From Metarhizium brunneum (taxonomy: Eukaryota > Ascomycota > Sordariomycetes > Hypocreales > Clavicipitaceae), in NCBI RefSeq assembly GCF_013426205.1, contig NC_089423.1:2170001-2234000 (forward strand): 64,000 nt of DNA. The letters are read 5' to 3'. A model generated the notes under the pieces. It was not told the origin of the DNA. It worked only from the letters and a program-made list of their open reading frames with translations, and searched no databases. Numbering within the stretch: position 1 is the stretch's first letter; each line of letters starts with the position of its first letter. The position numbers were made by a program, and so were the translations under genes. Below are positions 33,495 through 44,141 of the stretch, in pieces.

Positions 33495-36480
33495 TCACCA
33501 CATACTGTTGCCACCGTGATGCCGGTGGTCTGAATCATCACCTTGATATTGGTAGTAATCCTTGACGCTGTGGCCGTATCCGTCTTGGTTGTCATAGCTG
33601 TAGTCTTCTTGGTTGTCATTTCCGTGCTCGTCTTCATAAATTTGAGCTTCATCAACGTAATCCACTTGGTTCTCAGATCCAGACTCGGCATACTGGACAG
33701 CAGCCTAAATTATGCGTCAGCGCATGGATATTCCCAGGTAAAAGATCAACGGCTTACTCTGTGATAGTCAAAATTGTATTGCTCCAAGCTATTGTCAGCA
33801 TCCTCGTCATCCATTTGCTGTTGCGCAAGATACTCTTGCTCTTGTCTCTTCCGCCGAGCCTCCTCTTCAAGTCGCTTTTGTTGCGGAGACGTCGGTACGT
33901 TCATTTGAGGATGCATGGCCTGGACAATGGCTAGATAGCTGTACATGAAATTGCTGAGCAGCACTTGGCTGAGCAGCGGTCGACGAGGATGGGCCAGTTT
34001 GATATGAGCCATTCGATAGATAGCTCTCTCCTCCAACAATGGGAAACGTGTCCAGTTATAATCCACATCGGGCTGCAAAGGCTTGTAAACCGGCTCCTCA
34101 GGAACTTGAAGGTGCTGGCTCTTTTTGCCTGACTTTTCCTTCTCTTCTTTCCGTTTGCTACCGCCGAAAATCGAGGAGAAAATATTACCATCCTTATCTT
34201 TCTTGGAATCGCTTTTTCGGTGACTTTCTTTTTTCCGCTCCTCCAACAACTTGTTGTCCATATTGTCCCTATCCAGGACCAGACTTTCACGTCCCTTCGC
34301 GGGCGTCTTGTCAATTGAGCTCTGAATAACATCAAGCCTAGCATTATCAGACGTTTTTTCAGCAAGTGCCTTGGCCTTTGCTCGTTTATTCTCCTCTTTT
34401 TTCTTATCCTTGTCGTCAGTAACGCCTTTGAACCATTTCCATGCACCTCCGGATTTGCTTGATGTGCTGGAAGCATCGTCGTCTCTGTCTTTTTTTGATC
34501 TTTTGTCGGACTTCTTGTCAATTTGGCTGAATGTTGGGATGACAGTGAGATTGTCAGTTCGTGATGCATCGCCGGTGAGAAGAGACGATGATGCTGATGC
34601 GAATTTGTCGTTATAGGACGGTTGCTGTGAAGGCGGGAGAGGTTTCGACGAGTACTGAGCCTGCTGGTTTTGTTTTTGAAGGGGATAGTTATTTGTAACC
34701 GGTGTTGAATGTCTAGCAGCGTGGGGACCAAGTGAATCTTCCACAACGACTTCGGGTGTCTTTGGCGTGGATTCGGGCTTCAACGAACCAGTAGTCTGTG
34801 ATGAAGACCGTTGGGGAAATGTCCCCGAGAATTGATTGCTTGCATGGCCTGGCTCATCGTTTCGCGGCTCACCTTCTGGGGGCGACGCAACGGTTGGCAT
34901 TGATATTGCTCGGACATGGAGCTGCTCTTGCACTGGCGGTGATGCGACCCTAACGTCTTCCTCGTTCGGAGAAGACCCGTCGTTACCTGGTGAGTCTTGA
35001 GAAAAGTCCCATTGCTTTCTGACCGATCTTGATGGCCTGGAATAGTTTTCTGATAGTGGCTCTTGAACGCTGTCTGGTGTGTGTCCCCGTAACGCGTCCC
35101 TTGGAGGTACACTGGGCAGGTCCGGCAATTCGCCGTCTTGTTGCTTTTGCGCCAAACGCTTTGAAAATGGTACTCTGTCGCCAGATCGTAGACTACCACC
35201 CTTGCGATAGGTCGTTCTTGTCGATCTTCTTAGCCCCATCCCAGGAGCCATGGGAAGAATTGGCATATCATCAGTGCTACCCTCCTCTCCACTGGGCGTA
35301 TTATGTACTTCCTTTGCAAGCTTTTGAACGGCACGAGTGGGATCCTTGACCAACTCATCAAGGCTTAGTTCGCGGTTATGACTGCCCGCAGTTGACCGTT
35401 TGCGCTCTAGGCGGTCTGCTCCGTCAACATATCCTACTGCTCCTTGCCCACTGGAGTTATCAATCTGCCGAGAGAGCATTGACTTCTGGCGTCTCAGGGA
35501 CCCAGGGTTGCTGCGATTCAGGTCACTGCCATCTGCAGAGAGAAAAGACTCCCCCGATCTCCTTCTAATCGACTGTACACGGTTCTCCAGGAAAGACTTG
35601 AATTCACTCGGGGCAAGTTCGGGGTGAACTCTGGCTGGGACCCATAAAAGCCTGGATGGATCGTTCTCGTCGTCATTCCCAGACGGGGCTATGGCTGGCA
35701 TTGCTGAAAGTCCAATAGGTGGCATATCCGGATCAATACTGTTTCCGACATCCATGGACATGCGCCTGAGAGCCTGCAGGTTGCTCAATTCCTGCGCGAT
35801 GTCATTTGGGTTGTCAATGTTGGTAAGCGGAAATTGCGAACCCGCCTCGCCGGCTTGAACATCGCGTAGTGATAAAGCCGGCGATGCAGGCGCTTTGGAG
35901 CCTCCTTCATACTGCATACTGGTTCGACGATTCGGTGAGGGGATGTTCATGGTTTGTGATTTTTTAAGGCTCTCGCCATGTTCTTCATAGGAGGACTGTG
36001 TAGCGTAAAGTTCATCCGACATTGAGCGTGTCAATGGTTTGCGGGAATCGTATTCCATTTGCTGCTGATGTCGGGAGCGGGCATGAGCATGGTGCTGCGA
36101 GTCGAGATGGGCTGGTCGTTGTAACTGCTCGTGGTACGAAGATCCATCGATAAAACTTAATGGTCGACCGCCAGTTTCGGACCCAGAATCGTCCTCATCG
36201 CCATACAGCGTCCCTATAGCTTCTGTGACATGGTGGCTCGGGTCTGAGATTGAAAGTTGACTTGCATGACCGCGACGGCTGCTGAAATTTCCCGCAGTTT
36301 CGTCGCGGGGTCGGGATGAGGTCTGTTGGAAGGCATCAGATCAGCAAACAATACAGGGGGAGGCGATCTGATTTGGAGCATATTGCCGGGTCTTGTCACT
36401 TGGGTCTGAACATGGCCACTCCGGACAGATAGGCTATGGTGCTATCAATCTTGAAGCACGATTTTCAATCTTACCATCAT
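33495..36480 (-). CDS. ZDS1: Zds1/Zds2-type regulator of PP2A (Zds C-terminal domain)
   Basis: In yeast, Zds proteins bind PP2A-Cdc55 through a conserved C-terminal domain and control mitotic exit and polarity (family knowledge). Proposed exons: 36475-36480 (ATGATG), 33758-36322, 33495-33704; 926 residues. Zds_C domain near 755-805: YNWTRFPLLEERAIYRMAHI followed by KLAHPRRPLLSQVLLSNFMY. The N-terminal block SHHVTEAIGTLYGDEDD lies upstream of the first ATG of the long frame (36058), showing the protein starts further 5'; a 152-nt intron (donor gtaaga at 36474, acceptor caacag) reaches a minimal first exon in phase, but this start is tentative. The 3' intron (gtaagc...aatttag, 53 nt) replaces a false stop and adds 69 residues ending HHGGNSMW, rich in Tyr, Asp and Gln. 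Middle region is long, Ser-rich and disordered. Confidence 0.88.
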
Positions 36481-39065
36481 CAAGGGCAATGTGGAGGGCT
36501 CTCTGTCTGCTTCCGAGGTGCCGTGGAGTTGTTCTAAGCAACCTACTTGCACACAAGTCAACCCCCGCGGCGTCTAGTGGTAAGGAGGCCGACTCCTGTC
36601 ATTCACCAGCGGACAACGAAGCGGATCAGGTCTCGCAGCAGTTGCCGATGTCGAATTGTCGACAACAGTGCGGCGAATTAAAGGCCTCCCTAGCCCAGGC
36701 CTTGCTGTCGTCGACGGGCTTTATCGTCGCATGAGGGATACGAGGCTTTGAGGGGGCGGACTGTCGATGCTCAAAATGGTGGGGGGTTCAACCAGGAGAC
36801 GGCATGCAGTGGGAAGCCGGCCAGAGACGCTGAAGGGGCAATACCAGTGACAGTGAGAGAGTTGGCTTCCGACGAAAGAGGACAGGGCTCGGCGCGTCTT
36901 CTCGAGGGAGTTGTTTCTAGGACTTGGTCATGTGGTCGTCAACGGTCAGTTCGAATTATGGTCGTGAGCGCCTGCGACTTGGATGGGAAGGAGAGATGTC
37001 CGTCGACGTGCCACTTACTTGAGCCCGGGACCCAGTCACTGCCGTGTCGGACTTGTGCTGCGCCGCCTTCTCAAGTTGTGGACTTCCAAGTTGGGCACTT
37101 GAGCATACTGGCATTAACGCACTTGGCGGCGCCTCAGTCATTCTGGCACCGCCAATTGACTCGAGGCTTTGGCAGGCTTAAGCCCGCAATGCACTGCGTC
37201 ACGTGGCCGGACAGCGCCAATTGACGCCAGATGCACCTCTGCGTCACATACGGCCGGGGCTGTCGGGGTGCTGGAAGCCGCCAAAAGCAAAGCAGACAGG
37301 GGCCGTCGGACCACTAGGGCTGATCACCGTGCTAGAGTTACTTTGAGTTCAGCGCACATGTGGGTGCACTTGGATGTACCAGAAGGGGGTACGGAGTACT
37401 AGATAGGCCTCGACTCCAGTTGTCAAGCATCAGATCAGACTTGGCTCTTTTCACGGCGCATATCAGACGACTCGCCCACCAAGAACGACGCTTGGTTGCG
37501 GGTTTTGCTCAGTGAACTAGCTTGCCATGACTTGCATTTAAATTCTCCATGGCTGACTCAGGGTTGCCATCACGCTTTGAGACAGGTGGTGCGTCCTGCA
37601 CACCAGACTGCAACTTGACGGCCGTCGAGAGCAACGGAGTCAGCTGAGGTACTGGGTCCAATCCAATCAATGCGACAGTGCGTGCGGCTTTGAAAGGTAC
37701 CCAGGTCTAAGTAAGTACTCGATTAACTTGAAAGACAGGCACTTGGACTTTTTTTTATTCGTGAATATGGATGACGCCAACTGCGAGACATGCATCAAAG
37801 GCTATGCCTCACATTCTGTCGGGTCGTGTCCTTTGACTCCATTGTTGCTCCAAAGTTTGCTGTGCTATTATAAGCAGCCTATCGGGCAGCCCGGTAACTT
37901 AGTCCAGCAGCAGCGGCTATCTACCCAGGCACGCAGTCTTTTATTTGAAATGAAGTCTTGATCGCATAGATTCCAGACGTCGCAAATGGTCGCGCCAGGA
38001 ACACCACCTTCGGTTCTGTAGGGTAGCCATCTGCTGAGTGCAAGTCGCATACAGGGTTTGGTGCCTGTCCAAGACGCCACTGGCACCATTTACTGCGCGG
38101 GCATCAAACTAAAAATACTAGCACTTGAGCGGTGCCTGAACTCAGTGTAGCGTAGCAGCTCGCTCCAGCCTCTCTAGCGCCAGTGCGCAGGTTGACATGG
38201 AGCCTTTGTTGTTCGCTGTAAGTCAATGCCTGGCGCTCATACGGTACAAACTTGGGGGCACTTGGGGCCAGCCTCAGCACACTTCTTGCCTAGTCTGAAT
38301 GCGGCTAAGCCGGCAGGAGTTCACCTCCTGAGCGCTGGGACTGGCTGGACGACGCGCAGCACAGTACGCAAAGCACAAACAGACAGTCAGTCGGGTTACA
38401 GGCTTACAGCCAGCTGCTTGCTGTTTGGCTCCTGGGCTTCCCATGTCCTTGGTTGGTTCAATGTTGGGTCAGGTCAGAACTTTGGCGAGTGGGAAAATTA
38501 TCTCCAGCCTTGTTCGACATTTGGAGCCGCGAAGACCACACCTCACCCGAGCACCTCCTTTGACTGCGGCCCATCTACCCTCTCCGCCGTCATCCTATTT
38601 GATACCCAGGCCATCTCCCGCCGCGCCTCATCTTTTTCCTCCTCTTCCTCGACGAACGACTGTACGTCTTGTACGCCTTGGAATTACGAATCATCTCGCC
38701 TCTTGCCTCTCGCCAGAAACCCGGAGCGCGTCTGATTGATCGAACAACTCCTCGTCGATAGAATGGCTGCTGTGAGTTTGCTTTGTCCAAACGTCCTCGT
38801 TTGCTCCTTCCTGCTGGCGCACCGCCAATTCCACCCTGGCGTAGATCGGGCAGCTGGCAGAAGCTGGCAGAAGCTGGCAAACACCTGTCAAGCCTGACTG
38901 TACCGTTTAGTGCATGGCTTTGTATTTTGCGTTTCACCACTCTCATCTTCGAACCATCCCCCGTCTCCTTTCTCTTTCCCGTCATCGTCACCACCGACGC
39001 AGCGCAAGACCCCAAACCCTTGGATTCTCCCGCTGCCATCACACAACCATCCCCACGTGCCTCCC
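36481..39065. other. large divergent intergenic region
   Basis: About 2.6 kb between the Zds-type gene (-) and the metallophosphoesterase (+). Contains a gtacggagtact palindromic motif at about 37389. Nearer the phosphoesterase an ATGGCTGCT followed by a gtgagt donor (38763-38777) may be an alternative first exon. Otherwise only short chance frames. Confidence 0.5.
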
Positions 39066-41262
39066 ATGGCTGCTAGATTCACCACTGCTAGGACTGCTCC
39101 TCTAGGAGCAAGGACGTCTGCTCCACGAACCTTGACTAACGGGTTCCAGTCACGACCCTACAACAGCCAGGGCTATCTGCAAAACGGCGGCAGCAGCTTG
39201 CCACCCGGCGCCGCCCCCCTCCTACCGAACCAAGGAAGAGTTATTCAGACAGGCCCTATTCGAGTTCTTTGCATTGCTGATGTTCGAGGTGAGCACTTGC
39301 ATCAGCCCCGGGAGCTGGTACGGCGGCCACAATGGACTTGGACTTATCTTTTGCGCTATAGGAAATCTGAGATCCTTGAACGAACTCGCAAAGCAGGCTC
39401 GCGCCGATCACATCATCCACACGGGTGATTTCGGTTTTTATGACGACACGTCGCTAGAACGTATTGCCGAAAAGACCCTCAAGCATGTCGCTCAATATTC
39501 TCCCCTGATCCCCGATCCTGTTAAGAAGGCAATCCAACAAGGCGGAAATGGGCCTGTCAAGACCCGGTTCCCACCCAGCGACCTCCCGCTTTCCGAGCTT
39601 CCCCTTCTGCTCAGCGGAGAGGTGAAGCTAGATGTCCCCGTCTATACCGTTTGGGGTGCTTGCGAAGACGTTCGAGTGTTGGAAAAGTTTCGGTCCTCCG
39701 AGTACAAGGTTCCCAACTTACATATCATTGATGAAGCTCGCTCCATGCTTCTCGAGATCGGTGGTGTCAAGCTCAGACTGCTGGGTCTTGGTGGTGCTGT
39801 TGTCATGCACAAGTTATTTGACAACGGTGAAGGCCGAACCACCATTGCCGGTGGCCAAGGCACTATGTGGACGACGCTGTTACAGATGGGAGAGCTTGTT
39901 GATACGGCACATCGAGTCTACGATCCTACCGAAACCCGAATTTTTATCACGCATGCCTCCCCTGCCAGAGAGGGCATATTGAATCAGCTCTCTGTTGCTC
40001 TGAAGGCCGATTTTTCCGTTTCCGCTGGACTGCACTTCCGATATGGAAGCTCGTACAACGAATTCAGCGTAAATCCAACTTTGGATCACTACCGCGGAAA
40101 ACTGGCTGCATCCAAGGCCTCCTTCAACGATGTCTGGGAGACTGTGAAAGGTGAGGTCGAGCCAGCCATTGCGCAGAATGAAGCGCAGCAGAATCTGCTC
40201 AAGAACGCGCTACAAATTGTCGAAAAGATGCCCACTACTGCCGCCGGTGGTAATCCTTTTGGCGGTCCGGTGACCGGTCAGGCTGCTTTGGGCCAGGTTG
40301 ATGAGAGTGCCTTCAAGAATATGTGGAATTTCAACCTTGCTGATGCTGCATTTGGCTATCTAGTCTTGGAAATTCAGGATGGACGCATTGGAACGGAAAT
40401 GCGCGCCCAGGGCTTCAACTTTTCCCATCGTGGTGCCAAGCAGCAGCCAGGAGCTGCTCCCCCTACTACTGCTGCCAGCGCTCCGCCCCCCTCTGTCTCT
40501 ACTGCTGCTCCTACTGTTAGCACTCCTGCTCCTCCTGTTGCTGCTGCACAACCCGCGGCCCCAGCCAGTAGACAGCCATCATCAACACAGCAGCCAAGGA
40601 GTGCTTCGGCAACCACTCCGGCGCCTGGCCCAGCCAAGCCTGCCACTCCTCAGCCCAGCCAGACATCTAACAAGTCTGGCGGCAGCAAGGACAATGAAAA
40701 GACTTCAGCCGCCCCAAATGGATCTGCCAACGGCCCCGAGCCCACTTCCTCTCCCGCTCCCAAGACTCTTGCTTCTGACATCATTGGCCTATTCATCATG
40801 AACGTGAGCAGCGAGGACCAGTGCCGCGACCTATTTGACGAGGCCGATAAGGGCAAGATTGTCAAGATTGAGAAATGGGGCAACCAGAACAAGGTTGTCC
40901 AATTCAAGACTACCGAAGACCGAGATGCTGCCATGGCTCGATTGCCTGAGGAGATCAAGACACGCACTCAAGAAGACCGGACCCGGCCCCTTGTAAAGAT
41001 CTTCCAACACAGAGAAGGGAAGACGTTTAGTAACCGCGGTGGCGCCGGAACCTGGGGCGCCAATGCGCGTGGAGGCGCTACAGCCAGCGGATATCGAAGC
41101 GCAGGCGGCAACAGCGACTCGGAGAGCAACCGACGCGGCGGACGAGGTGGCCGGGGCGGACGGGGAAGTGATCGAGGACGTGGTGGACGTGGTCGCGGTG
41201 GCATGAAGGGCGAAGGTGGTGCCTCATCCCCAGCGGCGACCCCGTCAACGCCAGCGGAATGA
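39066..41262 (+). CDS. metallophosphoesterase-like protein (DUF2433 type) with RNA-binding-like C-terminus
   Basis: Exons 39066-39288 and 39362-41262 (donor gtgagc, acceptor ctatag, 73-nt intron), 707 residues. The N-terminal half resembles a calcineurin-like phosphoesterase: IRVLCIADVRGNLRSL (about 66-80), HIIHTGDFGFYDD, WGACEDVRVLEKF, LLGLGGAV and FITHASPAREG stand where metal ligands are expected, but the motifs deviate from the canonical GDxHG and GNHE forms. A Pro/Ala/Thr/Ser-rich linker (about 420-530) leads to a small alpha/beta segment (DIIGLFIMNVSSEDQCRDLF ... VVQFKTTEDRDAAMARLP) that looks like an RRM-type fold, then an RGG-rich tail (RRGGRGGRGGRG) typical of RNA binding. I associate the core with fungal DUF2433; role unknown. 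An alternative start at 38763 (exon ATGGCTGCT, acceptor gggttccag at 39149 with a ctaac branch) would also stay in phase. Confidence 0.83.
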
Positions 41263-41875
41263 GGAAGTGATGGCTAGTTGCCACTTGTTTCTCTCATGAT
41301 TCATTGAATATCCTCACCGTTTTTTCGACATTTCCCACTCACGTATGGAAACCGAGGCATAGTTCTTGGCATCAATTTTCTTGTCGTATTTGATTCTAGC
41401 TCTGGAGCAAGGTTGGAGGGAGGAGAGGAAAAAGAGCCGCGTCTCGCAAGGGTCCGCCGTTTTGGGCTGCGTTTCTGTGTACGTGTACCTAATGAGATAT
41501 TGAGCCTACCGGGGCTTCGCATTCGCGGACTTGGCCCCTATTTTCTACTTTTTAATTTGATTTGTATGGAGTTTATTTGTTCGCATCTTGTTGTTTACAT
41601 TTTGTTCTTTGCTTTGGGCATTACGATGCTTGCTTGTGTTGCACTGAGCTGTTGAGTGTGGCAAAAAGGTGACCTGAAGTGAGAGTCTTGTTTGACCAAA
41701 GGTGACTGATTATGATGATACCAATTGCTTGTGCTGTGCTGACGGATGACGGGATGAAGATTCTTTTTCCCTTTCCTTTTCTTTTTTTTTATAGTTTGAC
41801 TGGTGGTCGCCGTACCTTTGTAGTTTAATACACTATTATACAGCAAAATTAATCATACACGTAGCTGATTCGATA
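41263..41875. other. convergent intergenic region
   Basis: 3' flanks of the phosphoesterase (+) and COQ5 (-). AT-rich with a T-run near 41780-41790. No gene. Confidence 0.55.
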
Positions 41876-42868
41876 TTACAACGGCTTGATCCCCTTGTGA
41901 ATGGCCGCAATGCCACCGGTCAAGTTTTCATAGCCATCGCCCGACACGGCAAACCCGGCATCAACAATCATGTCCCTAAAAGCCTCCTGGCTGGGAAATC
42001 TGTCAATGCTCTCCACCAAATACTGATAGCTGTCTCTGTCAGCGGCGACTAGCTGGCCAATCAAGGGGATGGCACTGAACGACCACCGTTTATAGATGGC
42101 ATTCAGGAGAGGATACTTGTCCACCTTTGAGAATTCCAGACAGGCAAAGACACCGCCTGGTTTGAGGACCCTATGGGCTTCCCTCAGTGCAGCGGGGATG
42201 TTGGAGAAGTTCCGGATGCCGAAGGAGACGGTGTACAGGTCGAGAGAGTTGTCTTTGATTTGGGCCGGGAGCACCTCGGCGTTGGCCTCGAGGAAGGAGA
42301 GGTTGGACTGGTAGGAGGCGGGGAGGTCGAGGGAGCGCTGCTTGCCGACGGCCAGCATGTCCGGGTTGATGTCGGATATGGTGATGTGGATGTTTGGGTT
42401 TGCGTTGTCGACGTGTGCGTGTTGGAGCATGCGGAAGGCGATGTCGCCCGTGCCGCCGGCTACGTCGAGCATTCTCTGGGGCTTGCCGAGGGGTGTGGTT
42501 GCTCCCGGGTTGAGGGAGGAGACGAAATGGTCCCTTTGGAGGCGTGTGTCAGTCAGTATTGGTGTGGGAGGCAATGGCGATCTTGGAGGAACATACTTCC
42601 ATAGCCTGTGAATGCCCAGGGACATGAAGTCGTTCATCTTGTCGTACGACTCGGCGACGCTGGAAAAGACGCCTGCGACGCGATCTTGTTTCTCGCTCTC
42701 CGTCACCGTCTCGTAGCCAAAGTGTGTTTCGCGATGTGCCGTTGGAGTTCGTTGCTGCTCCCGGCGCAAGTGGGTTGTGCAAAAAGGGCGGGAGGCTGTG
42801 CGGTTGAGACATCTTGATGGTCGGAAGGAACTGATTGTACAGCTCCGCAGAGCTCGGGGTGCCACCAT
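41876..42868 (-). CDS. COQ5: COQ5, mitochondrial demethoxyquinol C-methyltransferase (ubiquinone synthesis)
   Basis: SAM-dependent C-methyltransferase (2-methoxy-6-polyprenyl-1,4-benzoquinol methylase) of the matrix CoQ complex. Exons 42597-42868 and 41876-42533, 309 residues. The 63-nt intron (donor gtatgt, acceptor ccaaag) is a multiple of three and stop-free, so the frame reads through it; splicing restores HRLWKDHFVSSLNPG, the conserved form. SAM-binding motif MLDVAGGTGDIAFRML (about 112-127), SDINPDMLAVGK, LYTVSFGIRNFSNI and VLKPGGVFACLEFSK match the UbiE/COQ5 family. The start at 42868 (aagATGG) begins an Arg/Ser/Thr-rich presequence; an in-frame ATG at 43000 would add 44 residues unlike a presequence. 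Confidence 0.95.
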   Translation of the reverse strand: MVAPRALRSCTISSFRPSRCLNRTASRPFCTTHLRREQQRTPTAHRETHFGYETVTESEKQDRVAGVFSSVAESYDKMNDFMSLGIHRLWKYVPPRSPLPPTPILTDTRLQRDHFVSSLNPGATTPLGKPQRMLDVAGGTGDIAFRMLQHAHVDNANPNIHITISDINPDMLAVGKQRSLDLPASYQSNLSFLEANAEVLPAQIKDNSLDLYTVSFGIRNFSNIPAALREAHRVLKPGGVFACLEFSKVDKYPLLNAIYKRWSFSAIPLIGQLVAADRDSYQYLVESIDRFPSQEAFRDMIVDAGFAVSGDGYENLTGGIAAIHKGIKPL

Positions 42869-43206
42869 CTTTATAGGGTATCGCAATTGGCGGTGCTTGG
42901 GTGGTAAGAGGCGGAGTGTGGTCGTGAGAATGAATATAGGGTCGTATGAGGTTCGTTGGCCGTAGTATGTACTCCGTAGTAGTATGGAAATTTGCGACAT
43001 GGGAGGACCAGGGTGGAGCTCGAGCCACAGTTGTGATGTGATGTCTTGTGGCGTTGGTGGGTGAGTTGCAGATGCGCAGAATCATGTGCGTTGGTAGAAT
43101 AACCAAGGGGAAAAAAAAGAAGGAAAATTAAGAAGGCAAAGAAAAAAAAAAGAGAAGAAATCTAGGGAATAGACGTAGTTTTTTTTTTTGGGTGAATTGT
43201 TGTCGT
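42869..43206. other. intergenic, upstream of COQ5
   Basis: COQ5 leader and promoter. Contains the motif tactccgtagtagta at about 42969 and long A-runs (43110-43120, 43141-43160) and a T-run at 43179-43190. Confidence 0.5.
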
Positions 43207-43389
43207 CTACGAAGACGTGGCGGCGGTTGAGTCTTCAGCAGCCTGCTCGGTATCGGTAAGCCTGCGTTTGTAGGCAAGCAGGGCGCTGACATACTTGTTG
43301 ATTTGGGATTTGAAAAACCAGAAGACGAGGCCGACCAGGGACATAATTCCGAGGATGAGGAGCGCGAGACTGCTTCCGGGGGTCATCAT
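43207..43389 (-). CDS. 60-residue single-span membrane protein
   Basis: Single open frame: ATG at 43389 (second ATG next codon), stop at 43207. One hydrophobic helix, ALLILGIMSLVGLVFWFF (about 9-26), is followed by a basic juxtamembrane stretch with KRR and a polar acidic Ser/Thr tail. This is the plan of a small ER or mitochondrial membrane subunit, but I recognise no family. Support comes from the clean hydrophobic-basic-polar architecture and its position in otherwise empty DNA; an additional upstream exon cannot be excluded. Confidence 0.5.
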   Translation of the reverse strand: MMTPGSSLALLILGIMSLVGLVFWFFKSQINKYVSALLAYKRRLTDTEQAAEDSTAATSS

Positions 43390-44141
43390 GTCGGCGTGAT
43401 CTGGCTTTGTAACTGCAACCTGATTCCCGGTGTTGTATGTATGGCTTTGCGATATGGCTGGTTGCTACAATCTGCACATGCAGCAGATATGGATGAAGGG
43501 GGTTGCAGGTGAAGACACTCGGATTTACACGACATGCACTTCAAGGCAGAAAATTGACATGAATTCGATATTCATTGTTTACAAACCGTACGGATCTGTG
43601 CAACCGCCAACAGAAGCTGCCAGCTGCCACAGTCGCGGCTCTGTACGTACTCGCAGTCTGAGCTGTGAATAGCAAACTTATGGAGTGCAACGCGTAGCAC
43701 AAATGTCCGTGGGACGAATGCCAGCCTCCAATTGGCGTAATAGGATGTCAATATAGCCGATGGCTCTTGGCTGCCGAGTTTCAAGCGGATCAATTTATGT
43801 ACAGAGCAATCGGCTGGGGTAATTTTTTCTTGAACTCCCGGGGTTTTCTTGCCCCATCCCATATCAATCCGGGGTTTGGGTACTGGATAGACCCGACCGA
43901 GGTGGCGGGTTCTGTCGGCTCAAAGCGTCATCGCCGCCGCAGGCCGTCGACAACCATTCAATGTTGTCGCAGTCTGTAGACTTTCTCCGCGCCAACTGGG
44001 CCGAAAACACGATTGACATTCTTTACCCGTCTTTTTTTGTGCTCTTTCCCGAGGCGTCGGCTAAAGCATCATCACAACCGTTTTTTCGCTTGAGAAAAAA
44101 GAGACATCGTGTTGTGAGAGCCGGAACCCCCCATTCTCACC
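43390..44141. other. divergent intergenic region
   Basis: Between the small membrane protein (-) and BCKDH E1-alpha (+). No gene or named element seen. Confidence 0.5.

Noticed and set aside
33931..34746. 271-codon minus-strand frame
   Set aside because: Overlaps the Zds-type exon in another frame; the Zds_C domain fixes the correct frame.
36567..36615. tRNA-like D-arm sequence (ctagtggtaaggagg)
   Set aside because: No matching acceptor stem, anticodon stem or B box follows.
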